Shown one piece after another: positions 27,104 to 37,300 of a stretch of 64,000 nt of DNA (the stretch's first letter is position 1; the number at the start of each line of letters is the position of its first letter). The notes under the pieces are model-generated. The model worked only from the letters and a program-made list of their open reading frames with translations, did no database searches and was not told the DNA's origin. The DNA lies in NCBI RefSeq assembly GCF_900176605.1, contig NZ_FXLP01000004.1:310001-374000 (forward strand), given 5' to 3'. The position numbers and the translations under genes were made by a program. The DNA is from Peptoniphilus vaginalis. GTDB lineage: Bacteria > Bacillota > Clostridia > Tissierellales > Peptoniphilaceae.

Positions 27104-28216
27104 ATGACAAAAATTTTAGCACCAAGTAAGTTTGATGTAGTTGGATCTTTTTTGAGACCAAGAGATTTAAAAATCGCAAGAGAAAAGTTTTCTAAGGGAG
27201 AAATTTCAGGAGAAGAACTTAAAAAAGTTGAAGATAGAGAAATAGAAAAACTTGTTAAGAAGCAAAAGGAAGCTGGCTTAAAAATTATTTCTGATGGAGA
27301 ATTTAGAAGGTCCTGGTGGCACTACGACTTCTTCTGGGGACTTGAAGGAATAGAAAAATATACCCTAAGTCAAGATGAGCTCATCCACTTCCATGGAGAA
27401 ACCCTAAGACCTGATGGGGTAAAAATTGTGGGAAAGCTTGGGGGTAAAAACCATCCCTTCTTAGACCACTACAAATTTGTAAAAAACTTTGAAGACGAAA
27501 ACACAGTGGCAAAACAAACAATACCTGCACCAGCCCAACTCCTAAGAGGAGTTTACAATCAAATCAAAGCTGGAAACCCTTACGAAGATGAAGGCAAGTT
27601 TGTGGATGACCTTGCAAGAGCTTATGGCGAATTCTTCCAAGAAATTTATGACCTAGGCTGCAGAAATCTTCAACTAGATGATTGCACTTGGGGTGCCCTA
27701 GTAGATGAAGATGCCACAAGACTTTATGAAAAAGATGGCAAAAACATTGATGACCTAAAGGAAACTTACCTAGAATTAAACAACAAGGCAATAGCCTACG
27801 CACCAGAGGGACTAAATATTACAAGTCACATCTGCAAGGGTAACTACAAGTCCTCCTTCCACTTCAAGGGAGCCTATGACCCAGTGGCAGACTATGTCCT
27901 TGCAAGAGAAAAGGTGAATGCCTTCTATCTTGAATACGATGACGAAAGATCTGGTGACTTCAAGGCCCTTGCCAAGATTCCAGCAGGCAAGAAAGTTGTC
28001 ATTGGCATCGTGACAAGCAAGAGACCAGACCTTGAAGATAAGGAAGAGCTCATCAAGAGAATAAAAGATGCAGCAAACTACATTCCTCTTGAAAATATTT
28101 GTATCTCACCTCAATGCGGTTTTTCATCAACAGAAGAAGGCAACGCAGTGACAGAAGAAGACCAATGGAAGAAGATAAAGTTATTGAGAGAAGTAGCTGA
28201 AGAAGTTTTAATTTAA
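27104..28216 (+). CDS. MetE-like methyltransferase (YxjG/YxjH family)
   Basis: 370-aa protein related to the C-terminal, zinc-containing half of cobalamin-independent methionine synthase. It begins KFDVVGSFLRP as in YxjG/YxjH and has the likely zinc ligands His/Cys in SHICKGNY and Cys in SPQCGFSS near the end. The family transfers methyl groups to homocysteine; whether the donor is methyl-folate or an S-methylated compound is not settled for the short forms. AAGGAG lies 7 nt before the ATG. The Met-type T-box directly upstream means it is made when tRNA-Met is uncharged. Confidence 0.85.
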   Translation: MTKILAPSKFDVVGSFLRPRDLKIAREKFSKGEISGEELKKVEDREIEKLVKKQKEAGLKIISDGEFRRSWWHYDFFWGLEGIEKYTLSQDELIHFHGETLRPDGVKIVGKLGGKNHPFLDHYKFVKNFEDENTVAKQTIPAPAQLLRGVYNQIKAGNPYEDEGKFVDDLARAYGEFFQEIYDLGCRNLQLDDCTWGALVDEDATRLYEKDGKNIDDLKETYLELNNKAIAYAPEGLNITSHICKGNYKSSFHFKGAYDPVADYVLAREKVNAFYLEYDDERSGDFKALAKIPAGKKVVIGIVTSKRPDLEDKEELIKRIKDAANYIPLENICISPQCGFSSTEEGNAVTEEDQWKKIKLLREVAEEVLI

Positions 28217-28332
28217 AAATAAAAGTCTTAAAGCTTTTAAGTTTTATTTATTAATGATTTAGAAGTAATGATTTATTAAGAAACTTACTAAATTAAATTT
28301 ATATAATAGATAAATTGAGAAAGGATAGTTCA

Positions 28333-29550
28333 ATGTATAATTTTGATGAAAGAATTGACAGAAAAAATACTAACGCACTAAAGATAGATGGATTTAGAGA
28401 TTATATATTTCATGCTGATGATAGTATGAAGTTTCCCTACGCTGATGATGAATTTATTCATATGTGGGTAGCTGATATGGAATTCGCAACACCTGATGTT
28501 GTAATTGAGGGAATTAAAAAAAGATTAGATAAAAAAATATTGGGTTATACAAGAGTGTTCACAGATGACTTTTATAAAGCCTTATTATCTTGGTGTCAAA
28601 GAAGATATGGATGGAGTTTTGCAAGAGAAGAACTTGTTACAAGCAATGGAATTATTCCAGCCTTGTTTGAATTGGTAGACTACATTTTAAAAGAAGATGA
28701 AAAAGTACTCTTCCTTACACCTTCCTATGCATATTTTAAATATGCAGCAGATTCTTCTAATAAAGAATCAGTTTGTTCAGATTTAAAGCTTGAAAATGGT
28801 TACTATACAATTGATTTTAAAGATCTAGAAGACAAGGCAAGGGATCCAAAAACGAAGTTGTTTATTTTTTGCAATCCTCACAACCCTACAGGAAGAGTTT
28901 GGAAAGAAGAAGAGCTAAAAAAAGTAGCAAAAATAATAGAAGAAAATGATTTGTGGGTAATTTCTGATGAAATTCACTGTGATATTTTAAGAGAAGGACA
29001 AAAACACATACCCCTAGGTAAGATCTTAGGTGATTATGACAAGCTAGTAACGTGTATGGCTGCAAGTAAATCCTTTAATATAGCTGGTCTAATGTTTTCA
29101 AGTATCATAATTAGAAACGAAAATTTGAGAAAAGTTTGGAACAAAAATCATTATAACTTTGACAATCCTCTTAGCATAGCAGCTAGTCAAGCAGCTTATG
29201 AAGAAGGTGAAGATTGGCTAAAAGAAATGAGTAAGTATTTGGATGAAAATTTTAAATTTACCAAGGATTACTTAGAAACGAACTTACCAAAGGTTAGAAT
29301 TATCATTTCTGAAGCAACTTATTTAGCTTGGGCAGACTTTGGAGAATATTTTGATGAAGATGAAGCGATAACAATGTTTTTTGCATATAAATCTGGCGTT
29401 TTATTAGAAGCAGGAAATATGTTTGTGCAAAACTCTGGAAGTTTTGTAAGACTTAATTTAGCTTGTCCAAGATCTTATTTAAAAGAAGGATTAGACAGGA
29501 TTATTTACGCAGTAAAAAATAAGCACAAGGAAAAATATTATGGAGAATAA
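28333..29550 (+). CDS. MalY/PatB-type aminotransferase (cystathionine beta-lyase-like)
   Basis: 405-aa PLP enzyme of the MalY/PatB group, whose members cleave C-S bonds of cystathionine, cysteine or related compounds. Seen: MWVADMEFATPDVV near the start, NPHNPTGRVW, VISDEIHCD, and the PLP lysine in AASKSFNIAGL. The start is the ATG with AAAGG about 8 nt upstream; six upstream in-frame codons are unlikely. It lies 27 nt before a permease gene, suggesting that the permease brings in its substrate. Placement next to the MetE-like gene suggests a role in sulfur amino acid use. Confidence 0.85.
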   Translation: MYNFDERIDRKNTNALKIDGFRDYIFHADDSMKFPYADDEFIHMWVADMEFATPDVVIEGIKKRLDKKILGYTRVFTDDFYKALLSWCQRRYGWSFAREELVTSNGIIPALFELVDYILKEDEKVLFLTPSYAYFKYAADSSNKESVCSDLKLENGYYTIDFKDLEDKARDPKTKLFIFCNPHNPTGRVWKEEELKKVAKIIEENDLWVISDEIHCDILREGQKHIPLGKILGDYDKLVTCMAASKSFNIAGLMFSSIIIRNENLRKVWNKNHYNFDNPLSIAASQAAYEEGEDWLKEMSKYLDENFKFTKDYLETNLPKVRIIISEATYLAWADFGEYFDEDEAITMFFAYKSGVLLEAGNMFVQNSGSFVRLNLACPRSYLKEGLDRIIYAVKNKHKEKYYGE

Positions 29551-29577
29551 AATAGACATCATTAAGGAGTATTCAGC

Positions 29578-30954
29578 ATGACAAATAAAAATAAAAAACA
29601 ACTTGGTATAATTAATATTATTGGACTGGGCATAGGCGGAGCCATTGGATCAGGAATTTTTGTTACATTAGGATCGGCTATGGCTAGGACTGGCAGGTCT
29701 ATATTACCTATAACAGTTATAAGCGTATTTTATATGCTCTTAGCTTACTGGTATAACATGGCGATGTCGGGAGTATTTGTTATAGAAGGCGGAGATTACA
29801 GCATGAAGGGCATGCTTCTTCCTCCTATATTAACAGGATTTGGCGGATGGACTAACATTATCTGGGCATTTGGTTTTACAGGATATGCCTTGGCCCTAAG
29901 TCAATATTTAGGAGATTTATGGCCAATATTTACAGATAATTTAAAAATTTCAAGCTCCATAATCCTAACTATTTTCTTTTTATTAACTATAAAAGGCAAT
30001 CGGTTTGTAACCATATTTCAAAATATAGTTACGGGCTTATTAATTCTGGCTTTAGTTATTTTTGTGTTTTTAGGAATTCCAAAAGTTAATCTTGGTAACT
30101 ATTTTAACATGAGCTACGATGGTGGATTTTTCCGAAATGGTTTTTCAGGAGTTATAGGAGCCATAGCAGTAATGGGATGGGCTTGCCAAGGAACAACCAT
30201 GGGGCCAGTAGGAGTAATTCCAATAACAAAAAACCCAAAGAGAAATATACCTGTGGGAATTTTATTGACTTGTATTCTCGTATCTATAATTTATGGATTT
30301 ATGTCCTTTGTTGCATCAGGTGTACTAAACTTTGATCAATATGCTGGTAATAATTTAAGTGTTACAGCAAAAGCAATTTTGACACCGGGACTTTTTGCTT
30401 TCTTTGTGATTGGTGGAGGAATATGTGCAATCATATCTTCTTTTTTATCAGTCCTTGTTATGATACGAAACCCCTTGGCACAAATGGCAGATGATGGATG
30501 GTTACCAGAAATTTTTAAAAACAAGTCCAGTGATGGTTATCCCTATTACTGTTATTTGTTGGTCTATGTTATTGCGCTTATACCAATCCTTACAGGTATG
30601 AATGTAGACAATGCAATATCAATGCTTATGATTCCAACAATGGTTATTAATGCTTATTTAAATATAAAATGCATGTATATACCAAAAAAATATCCAGACC
30701 AATTTAAAAACAGAGGGTTTAGAATTCCAAAATTTCTATTTATTTCATCAAGTGTATTGGGTGGAATATGTGCTGCTGTAATAGCGATAACTTTATTTAA
30801 GGATTTAAATCTTAACAACGCAATAATTGCTGCCTGTGTAGTAATTATTCCTATGTTTTTCTCATACCTTGCATTAAGAACTAACTCAGTAAATGAAAAC
30901 AAATTAGAAAATCAAAAAAAATTGATTGTTGAGCAAGCTCTAGCTAATAATTGA
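29578..30954 (+). CDS. APC-family amino acid permease
   Basis: 458-aa membrane protein with about 12 hydrophobic segments. The first helix carries GLGIGGAIGSGIFVTLG, the glycine-rich substrate motif of the amino acid-polyamine-organocation superfamily. The substrate is not readable from sequence; pairing with the beta-lyase gene 27 nt upstream favours a sulfur-containing amino acid (inference). A terminator follows about 95 nt downstream. Confidence 0.85.
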   Translation: MTNKNKKQLGIINIIGLGIGGAIGSGIFVTLGSAMARTGRSILPITVISVFYMLLAYWYNMAMSGVFVIEGGDYSMKGMLLPPILTGFGGWTNIIWAFGFTGYALALSQYLGDLWPIFTDNLKISSSIILTIFFLLTIKGNRFVTIFQNIVTGLLILALVIFVFLGIPKVNLGNYFNMSYDGGFFRNGFSGVIGAIAVMGWACQGTTMGPVGVIPITKNPKRNIPVGILLTCILVSIIYGFMSFVASGVLNFDQYAGNNLSVTAKAILTPGLFAFFVIGGGICAIISSFLSVLVMIRNPLAQMADDGWLPEIFKNKSSDGYPYYCYLLVYVIALIPILTGMNVDNAISMLMIPTMVINAYLNIKCMYIPKKYPDQFKNRGFRIPKFLFISSSVLGGICAAVIAITLFKDLNLNNAIIAACVVIIPMFFSYLALRTNSVNENKLENQKKLIVEQALANN

Positions 30955-31049
30955 GAAAATAAATTTAAACATCAAATCTATATAAAAGAAAATATAAGAA
31001 TATTTTCCTGATGAAAAAGCAATCCTAATTTTTTAATAATATATAAAAG

Positions 31050-31074
31050 ATCTCCGATTTTTCGGAGATTTTTT
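31050..31074 (+). terminator. terminator of the beta-lyase/permease operon
   Basis: ATCTCCGA and TCGGAGAT form a perfect 8-bp stem with a TTTT loop, followed by a T run. Confidence 0.85.
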
Positions 31075-31115
31075 GTTGTTACAATTCTCATAAAGATTTT
31101 ATAAAATTTCGAATA

Positions 31116-31153
31116 AAATACAATTTTAAAATCCATTAAAAATTGTATTTTTT
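31116..31153 (+). terminator. second hairpin, possible terminator
   Basis: AAATACAATTTT pairs exactly with AAAATTGTATTT over an 11-nt loop and is followed by Ts. The stem is AT-rich, so it is weaker than the one at 31050 despite its length. Confidence 0.5.
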
Positions 31154-31319
31154 AATAGGTTAAGAGGAAATAAAATTTATACAAATAAAAATCCTGTTTC
31201 ACTTAAAAGGGATATAGATTTGTATTTATTAATAATCAAGACTTTATCAACCAAATCATATAAAGTGGTTGAAGCATTGAGAAAACGGGAAGAAATGATT
31301 TTCTATTTTTTAAATATAC

Positions 31320-31348
31320 TAGACGGTCTATTTTTTTAAGGTTATAAT
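31320..31348 (+). promoter_or_regulatory. promoter with TetR-type palindrome over the -35
   Basis: TATAAT at 31343-31348 with TAGACG 17 nt upstream as a weak -35. The -35 lies inside the palindrome TAGAC-G-GTCTA (31320-31330), the shape of operators bound by some TetR-family repressors (AGACnGTCT cores). A bound repressor would block the promoter of the permease/aminopeptidase pair. No TetR gene is seen in the window. Confidence 0.5.
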
Positions 31349-31389
31349 TAAAATAATCATGCAATTATTTTTTTGAGAGGAGAGTTAAA

Positions 31390-32826
31390 ATGCAAGATTC
31401 ACAAAAGAAAATTAAGTGGTATATGCTGGCTTTTATGGCCTTCTCCACTTTATGGAGTTTTGGAAATGTTGTTAACGGTTTCGTATTCTTTAACGGAATC
31501 CAAGTAATATTTTCATGGATCCTAATGTTCGCACTTTACTTTATTCCAAACGCACTTATGGTTGGGGAACTTGGTTCTTCCTTCAAGGATGAAGGTGGTG
31601 GAGTTACATCATGGATAAGGGCAACTTCTAGTGATAAGTTAGCTTATTACGCTGGTTGGACTTATTGGGCATGTCATATTACCTACATCGCTTCAAAGGG
31701 TTCTGGTGGACTAAAGGCTATGTCCTGGATGTTCTTCCAAAACGCAGAATTTTATGACTCCCTACCAACTGTTTATGTACAAATCGCAACTCTAGCAGTA
31801 TTTTTAATTTTTTGTTGGGTAGCAAGTAGAGGTCTTAACCCACTTAAAAACCTTGCAACTATTGCAGGTTCAAGTATGTTTGTCATGGGTATTCTTTACA
31901 TCTTAATGATGCTTGCTGCACCAAAGATCAATCCTAATGGTGGTTACCAAGCTATGGACTGGTCACTTGACAACTTGATTCCAACTTTTGATATGAAGTA
32001 TTTCACTTCTTTATCAATTCTTGTATTTGCTGTTGGTGGTATTGAAAAGATGAGTCCTTATGTAAACCACATGGAGGGTAACTCATCTAAGGAATTTCCT
32101 AAGGCAATGATTTTTGCCGCTGTAATGGTAATTATTTCAGCTATCTTTGGTACTATTGCCATGGGTATGATGTTTGATCCTGCCATTATCAACGCAGATC
32201 CAGCAACTTTTGACTCTTACGCAGCTAATGGTGCTTATTGGGCCTTCGAAAGAGTTGGAGAATACTATGGCCTTGGAAACAAAATTATGATTATCTACGC
32301 TTTATGTAATGTGATTGGTCAATTCTCTACACTTGTTGTAAGTATTGACGCACCACTAAGAATGCTACTTGATGATGACAAGACAAACAAATACATCCCA
32401 AGAAAGCTTCTTAAGAAAAATAAATACGGAGCTTACATCAATGGTATTAAACTTATAATTGTTCTTGCAGGTTCAATTATCCTTGTACAAATCCTTGTGC
32501 CAGGTGCTGCAACTGTATTGAGACAGTTGACAAAGCTTAACTCAATCACAATGCCACTTCGTTACCTATGGGTATTCTTGGCTTACATCTTCTTGAGAAA
32601 GAACAGGGGCGACGTAAAAAGAGACTTCTACTTTACACGTAACCAAGGATTTGCTCTATTCTTTGGCTTCTGGTGCTTCATATTAACAGCAGCTTGCTGT
32701 ATTCTAGGAATGATCTCAGACGATCCAATGCAAATGGCACTTAATGTAATTACACCACTTGTACTTGTTGCACTTGGAGTAATCCTACCAATGATTAGGG
32801 CAAAGGAAGATAAAAAACTTAGCTAA
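31390..32826 (+). CDS. APC-family amino acid transporter (glutamate/GABA antiporter-like)
   Basis: 478-aa membrane protein with about 12 helices, resembling the AGT (amino acid:GABA antiporter-type) branch of the APC superfamily. Its first helix (AFSTLWSFGNVVNGF) lacks the GxG motif of ordinary permeases, and helix 6 has FAVGGIEKMSPYV, the unwound segment with a conserved Glu that this branch shows. A ribosome site GAGAGGAG precedes the ATG. The aminopeptidase gene follows after 18 nt, so the pair may take up and process peptides or amino acids under one control. Confidence 0.8.
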   Translation: MQDSQKKIKWYMLAFMAFSTLWSFGNVVNGFVFFNGIQVIFSWILMFALYFIPNALMVGELGSSFKDEGGGVTSWIRATSSDKLAYYAGWTYWACHITYIASKGSGGLKAMSWMFFQNAEFYDSLPTVYVQIATLAVFLIFCWVASRGLNPLKNLATIAGSSMFVMGILYILMMLAAPKINPNGGYQAMDWSLDNLIPTFDMKYFTSLSILVFAVGGIEKMSPYVNHMEGNSSKEFPKAMIFAAVMVIISAIFGTIAMGMMFDPAIINADPATFDSYAANGAYWAFERVGEYYGLGNKIMIIYALCNVIGQFSTLVVSIDAPLRMLLDDDKTNKYIPRKLLKKNKYGAYINGIKLIIVLAGSIILVQILVPGAATVLRQLTKLNSITMPLRYLWVFLAYIFLRKNRGDVKRDFYFTRNQGFALFFGFWCFILTAACCILGMISDDPMQMALNVITPLVLVALGVILPMIRAKEDKKLS

Positions 32827-32844
32827 ATTCTAAAAGGAGGAAGT

Positions 32845-34164
32845 ATGAATTATTTAGAAACTTCAAAAGAATTGTTAGAATTTATTAGAAAATCTGCAAG
32901 TATGTTCCACACAGTAGATATTGTTAAGACATATCTTGACAAGGAAGACTTTATAGAATTAAAGGAAGGCGAAAGCTGGACTATTGAAAAGGGCAAAAAC
33001 TATTATACTACAAGAAATGACTCAAGTATTATTGCTTTTAAGGTAGGTAGTGACCTTTCAGATTACCACTACCAACTTGTAGCGTCTCACTCTGACTCAC
33101 CAACTTACAAGGTAAAGAGTATGCCAGAACTTGATGGCCCAGGAGACTATGTAAAATTAAATGTAGAAGTTTATGGTGGACCAATTGATTGGACATGGTT
33201 TGACAAGCCTCTTACCCTAGGCGGAAGAGTACTAGTTGAAGAAGATGGCGCAATTGTATCAAAACTTTTATACATTGACAAAGACATCTTAATCATACCT
33301 GATGTGGCAATCCACATGAATAGGGAAGTAAATAATGGCTATAAGTTTAACAGACAAGTTGACCTTCTACCACTTTTCACAAGTGGAGCTATGAAAAAGG
33401 GCGACTACAACAAGATGATAGCTGAAGAACTTGGTGTTAGAGAAGAACAAATTATTTCGAAGGACCTATTCTTAGTAAATAGACAAGAAGGAAAAATTTG
33501 GGGCTACAAGGATGAATTTGTTTCATCACCAAAACTTGACGACCTAGAATGTGCCTTCACTTCATTAAAGGCCTTTATAGCAGGTAAGAATGACAAGGCA
33601 GTAAATGTTTATTGCTGCTTTGACAACGAAGAAGTTGGCTCAAATACAAAACAAGGTGCTATGTCAACACTTCTTCATGATACATTAAAAAGACTAAATG
33701 CAGGTCTTGGATTTGAAGAAGAAGAATACCATAAGGCTGTTGCAAAATCCTTCCTAGTAAGTGCTGACAATGCTCACGCAGTTCATCCAAATCACAAGGA
33801 ACTAACTGATGACGAAAACAGAACTTTTATGAATGGAGGCATTGTAGTCAAAGAAGCTGCCAACCAAAAGTACACATCAGATGCCTTTTCACAAGCAGTT
33901 TTCAAAAAGATTTGTGCCCTTGCTGAGGTTCCAGTTCAACACTTTGCCAACAGAAGTAATATGCAAGGTGGATCAACTCTTGGAAACTTATCAAACACAC
34001 AAGTTTCCCTTCACGCAGTTGACATAGGACTACCACAACTAGCAATGCACTCTAGTTATGAAACAGCTGGAGCAAAAGACCCAGCCTATATGATTAAGGC
34101 TCTTACAAAATATTACAGCTCAAATGTAAAAATTGAAGGCGCATCAAAAATAACTATTGAATAA
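32845..34164 (+). CDS. apeB: M18 family aminopeptidase
   Basis: 439-aa zinc aminopeptidase of family M18 (DNPEP/ApeB), which removes acidic or neutral N-terminal residues from peptides in the cytoplasm as a large tetrahedral dodecamer. Zinc-binding blocks are present: ASHSDSP near residue 81, LDDLECAF, DNEEVGSNTKQGA, and SADNAHAVHPNH; a late MHSSYETAG block carries the last ligand. AAAGGAGG lies just before the ATG. Length is normal. The upstream gene encodes an amino acid transporter in the same operon. Confidence 0.9.
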   Translation: MNYLETSKELLEFIRKSASMFHTVDIVKTYLDKEDFIELKEGESWTIEKGKNYYTTRNDSSIIAFKVGSDLSDYHYQLVASHSDSPTYKVKSMPELDGPGDYVKLNVEVYGGPIDWTWFDKPLTLGGRVLVEEDGAIVSKLLYIDKDILIIPDVAIHMNREVNNGYKFNRQVDLLPLFTSGAMKKGDYNKMIAEELGVREEQIISKDLFLVNRQEGKIWGYKDEFVSSPKLDDLECAFTSLKAFIAGKNDKAVNVYCCFDNEEVGSNTKQGAMSTLLHDTLKRLNAGLGFEEEEYHKAVAKSFLVSADNAHAVHPNHKELTDDENRTFMNGGIVVKEAANQKYTSDAFSQAVFKKICALAEVPVQHFANRSNMQGGSTLGNLSNTQVSLHAVDIGLPQLAMHSSYETAGAKDPAYMIKALTKYYSSNVKIEGASKITIE

Positions 34165-34261
34165 TATAAGTTTTTATTAGAAAATAGTAATTAATAAATA
34201 AAATTTGTGAAAGCAAATAAATAAAATCGCGACAACACATTTAAATAAATACTTTTTTTGA

Positions 34262-34292
34262 AAAGAGAGTAGGCTTAGGCCTGCTCTTTTTT
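34262..34292 (+). terminator. terminator after the aminopeptidase gene
   Basis: AGAGAGTAGGC pairs imperfectly with GCCTGCTCT, followed by six Ts. Confidence 0.75.
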
Positions 34293-34328
34293 CTTTAAAT
34301 GAAAATGATTGGGATTAATAAATTATAA

Positions 34329-34366
34329 AAAAAATAGTGCCAGTTTTATCTGACACTATTTAAAAT
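34329..34366 (-). terminator. terminator of the second SLH gene, bidirectional form
   Basis: AAATAGTGCCAG pairs with CTGACACTATTT (one mismatch) and has A/T runs at both ends. It lies 18 nt beyond the stop of the minus-strand SLH gene. Confidence 0.8.
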
Positions 34367-34383
34367 GAATTATTTTATTGGCT

Positions 34384-37300
34384 TTAGTTAGAAGTTGGTT
34401 TTTCAATTTGAACCAATTTGTAACTATTATCGCCGTATTTTACGGCTCTTAGATACACATCTTCAAAACCATCTAGTGATATCTTTATAATATCGCCAGC
34501 TTTTATTTTGTTAATAGTTATAGATTTATTAGAGGATTTATTATAGATGCTTACATCCCTTTTATTTAAGTCTACATAGGTATTATTTTCTAGTTTCTTA
34601 ATTATGGCTTTTTCTACTATTTGGCTTAGCCATACCCCGTTGTCTGGGTAATCTTTTTTTAGTCTTATCTTTAAATTGTCAGATTCTGCAAAAATAATTT
34701 TTTTAAGTTGAGTGTTTGGCTTATTATTTTCTTTCTTTTCAGGGTTTTCAATTTGAACTAAGTTGTAGCTATAACTATATTTTTCAGCCCTAACAAAGAC
34801 GTCCTTATAGCCAGGGACTTCCACCTTAACTATATCTCCGATATTTATACCGCTAACTACAAGAGAAGAATTAGTAAATACATAGTATCCAGTTTCTGTA
34901 GAATAACGTGGGATAGAGTTTAGTTTTTCTCCACTAGGATATCTAGAAAGGCTAACAGTAGAGCCTTTTAGAAGGTTAAGCCAAGTAATTGTGTCTTCAT
35001 CAGAAGGGTCAATAACAAGTGCGAAATATTTCTTAGTAGATGATATAAATTTAGGTGTCTTAGCGTCTTCTTGTGAAGGCTTAACTTCATCTTTAAACTC
35101 AGCAGAAATTTTAATTTTTCCATCCTTAACCATATCTTGTGTAAGGACTTTTGCATTCAAGGCTTCGCTTGATAAAAGTTCTGGGTTATCATTTATTTTC
35201 CATCCAAGGAAGACTTTACCACTCATACTAGGATTTTCAATCTTGTATCTTCCAGAATCACTTGTCAAATCTGCGAAAGTTTTTCCAAGAATTCCCTTTA
35301 GATTAACACTTGAAGAACCACCCTTATTAACCAATACTTCTACACTAACTTTAGGTGCAGGCTTTGGTTCAGAGCCTTCTTTCTTTTCAGGGTTTTCAAT
35401 TTGAACTAAGTTGTAGCTATAACTATATTTTTCAGCCCTAACAAAGACATCCTTATAGCCAGGAACTTCCACCTTAACTATATCTCCGATATTTATACCG
35501 CTAACTACAAGAGAAGAATTAGTAAATACATAGTATCCAGTTTCTGTAGAATAACGTGGGATAGAGTTTAGTTTTTCTCCACTTGGATATCTAGAAACAT
35601 TAACAGTAGAGCCCTTTAGAAGATTAAGCCAGGCAATTGTGTCATCATCAGAAGGGTCAATAACAAGTGCGAAATATTTCTTAGTAGATGATATAAATTT
35701 AGGTGTCTTAGCGTCTTCTTGTGAAGGCTTAACTTCATCTTTAAACTCAGCAGAAATTTTAATTTTTCCATCCTTAACCATATCTTGTGTAAGGACTTTT
35801 GCATTCAAGGATTCGCTTGATAAAAGTTCTAAGCCATCATTTATTTTCCAACCAAGGAAGACTTTACCACTCATACTTGGATCTTCAATCTTGTAGCTGC
35901 CAGAAGGACTTGTCAAGTCTGCGAAAGTTTTTCCAAGAATTCCCTTTAGATTAACACTTGAAGAGCCACCCTTATTAATTAATACTTCTACCATCACTTG
36001 GCTTGGTTTTTTTACAAGCTTAGCAATTGCTTCTTCAACTAGCTTTAACTCATGCTTAATATCATCTTCTGTGACATTATCGAAGTTATAACCTGGAAAT
36101 CTATTTAAGAAGTTATTTAAAGTTTTCCTTGAATCTTCTGTGTAAGATTCATCTTTTGTTAGATTGAAGGCTTCAATTAGCCTTTTCTCTAGAATTGATG
36201 AATCGCCAAGTTTTATCAAAGAGTCAAGTGAATTTTGCAAGTCTTTTAATGCCACTTTTAAAGCTTCCTTATCATTAGAATCTTTTAAGGAGTTTGCTTT
36301 TTCTATTTCGGTTTTTAAGGCATCAAAGGATTTTTTTGTAAACTTAGTTTCTTCCTTTGCCTTTGCAAGATCAATTTTTTCTTGGAGTTGTTTCTTTAGA
36401 TTTACAAGTTCCTTATCAACTTTATCCTTTTCGACTATAACAACAAAAGGTGATAGGCTATCTACTTCAAAGCTTACGCTAGCATTTTCGACAGTTGATG
36501 TATAAGTTTTTAAACCATCCTTTGAAAGGTGCTTTATAATAGCCCTTCTTCCATTATTTTCTTCACCAAGAGGCAAGCTTATTTTAAGCTTTCCTTGGTA
36601 GTCACCAAGTACTTTTATATCAAGGGATTTTACAATTTCATAAGACTTATTTGGTTCAGGCTTTAGAGTTTTATAATCCTTTAAAATAGTTTCAGGAATT
36701 GTTATTGTAAGCTTACCATCCTTTGTAGTGGATTTATCTACAACAACAAGCTTTGCATCTTTAGTAAATTTTCCTTCGATATTAACATTAGAAGTTTTAT
36801 CATCTAATTTACTTTCAATATAATCCTTTTTTGCATTTGAATCTGGTTTATTATTTTGGTTCTTATCTTCAGAAACTTCATTAGAATTTTCAACCCAAAC
36901 CTTGTCCCAAGATTCTTCATATCCATCCTTATAAGTGTAATAAGTTTCTGTAACTTCATTTATGATAGGGTAGTTTACAGCTGACATAATTTGCAAGTAT
37001 GCCCAATGAGATTTTTTAACATCAGAAAATTCTTTTATTTTAGAATTATTTTTCTTTAAGTCATCTAATGTCAAATATCTATTAGATAATTTATTAAGCA
37101 TAGTAACTGTTTCTGCTCTTGTGACTTTTCCATCAGGTTTAAAGCTTCCATCTGGATAGCCCTTTATTATTCCATTGGCACTGGCTCTTAATATTGCGGC
37201 TTCAAACTCATGACCTGCAATATCATTAAATCTTGGTCCACCTGACTTATCTGCTAGAAGAGGGTATAACATTCTAACAAATTCTCCCCTAGTCATAGGG

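Larger units (their letters stand above)
31075..31389. other. 315-nt gene-poor stretch before the second permease
   Basis: It holds a perfect 12-bp hairpin (31116-31127 with 31139-31150), an open reading stretch without a convincing start that ends at about 31340 (its end reads SYKVVEALRKREEMIF), and the promoter/operator described separately. The reading stretch has no ribosome site and matches no family I recognise; it may be a gene remnant or chance. Confidence 0.4.

Noticed and set aside
34968-35804. Two identical 62-aa minus ORFs and two matching plus ORFs 648 bp apart
   Set aside because: They are out-of-frame shadows of the tandem duplication, useful only as a measure of its period.
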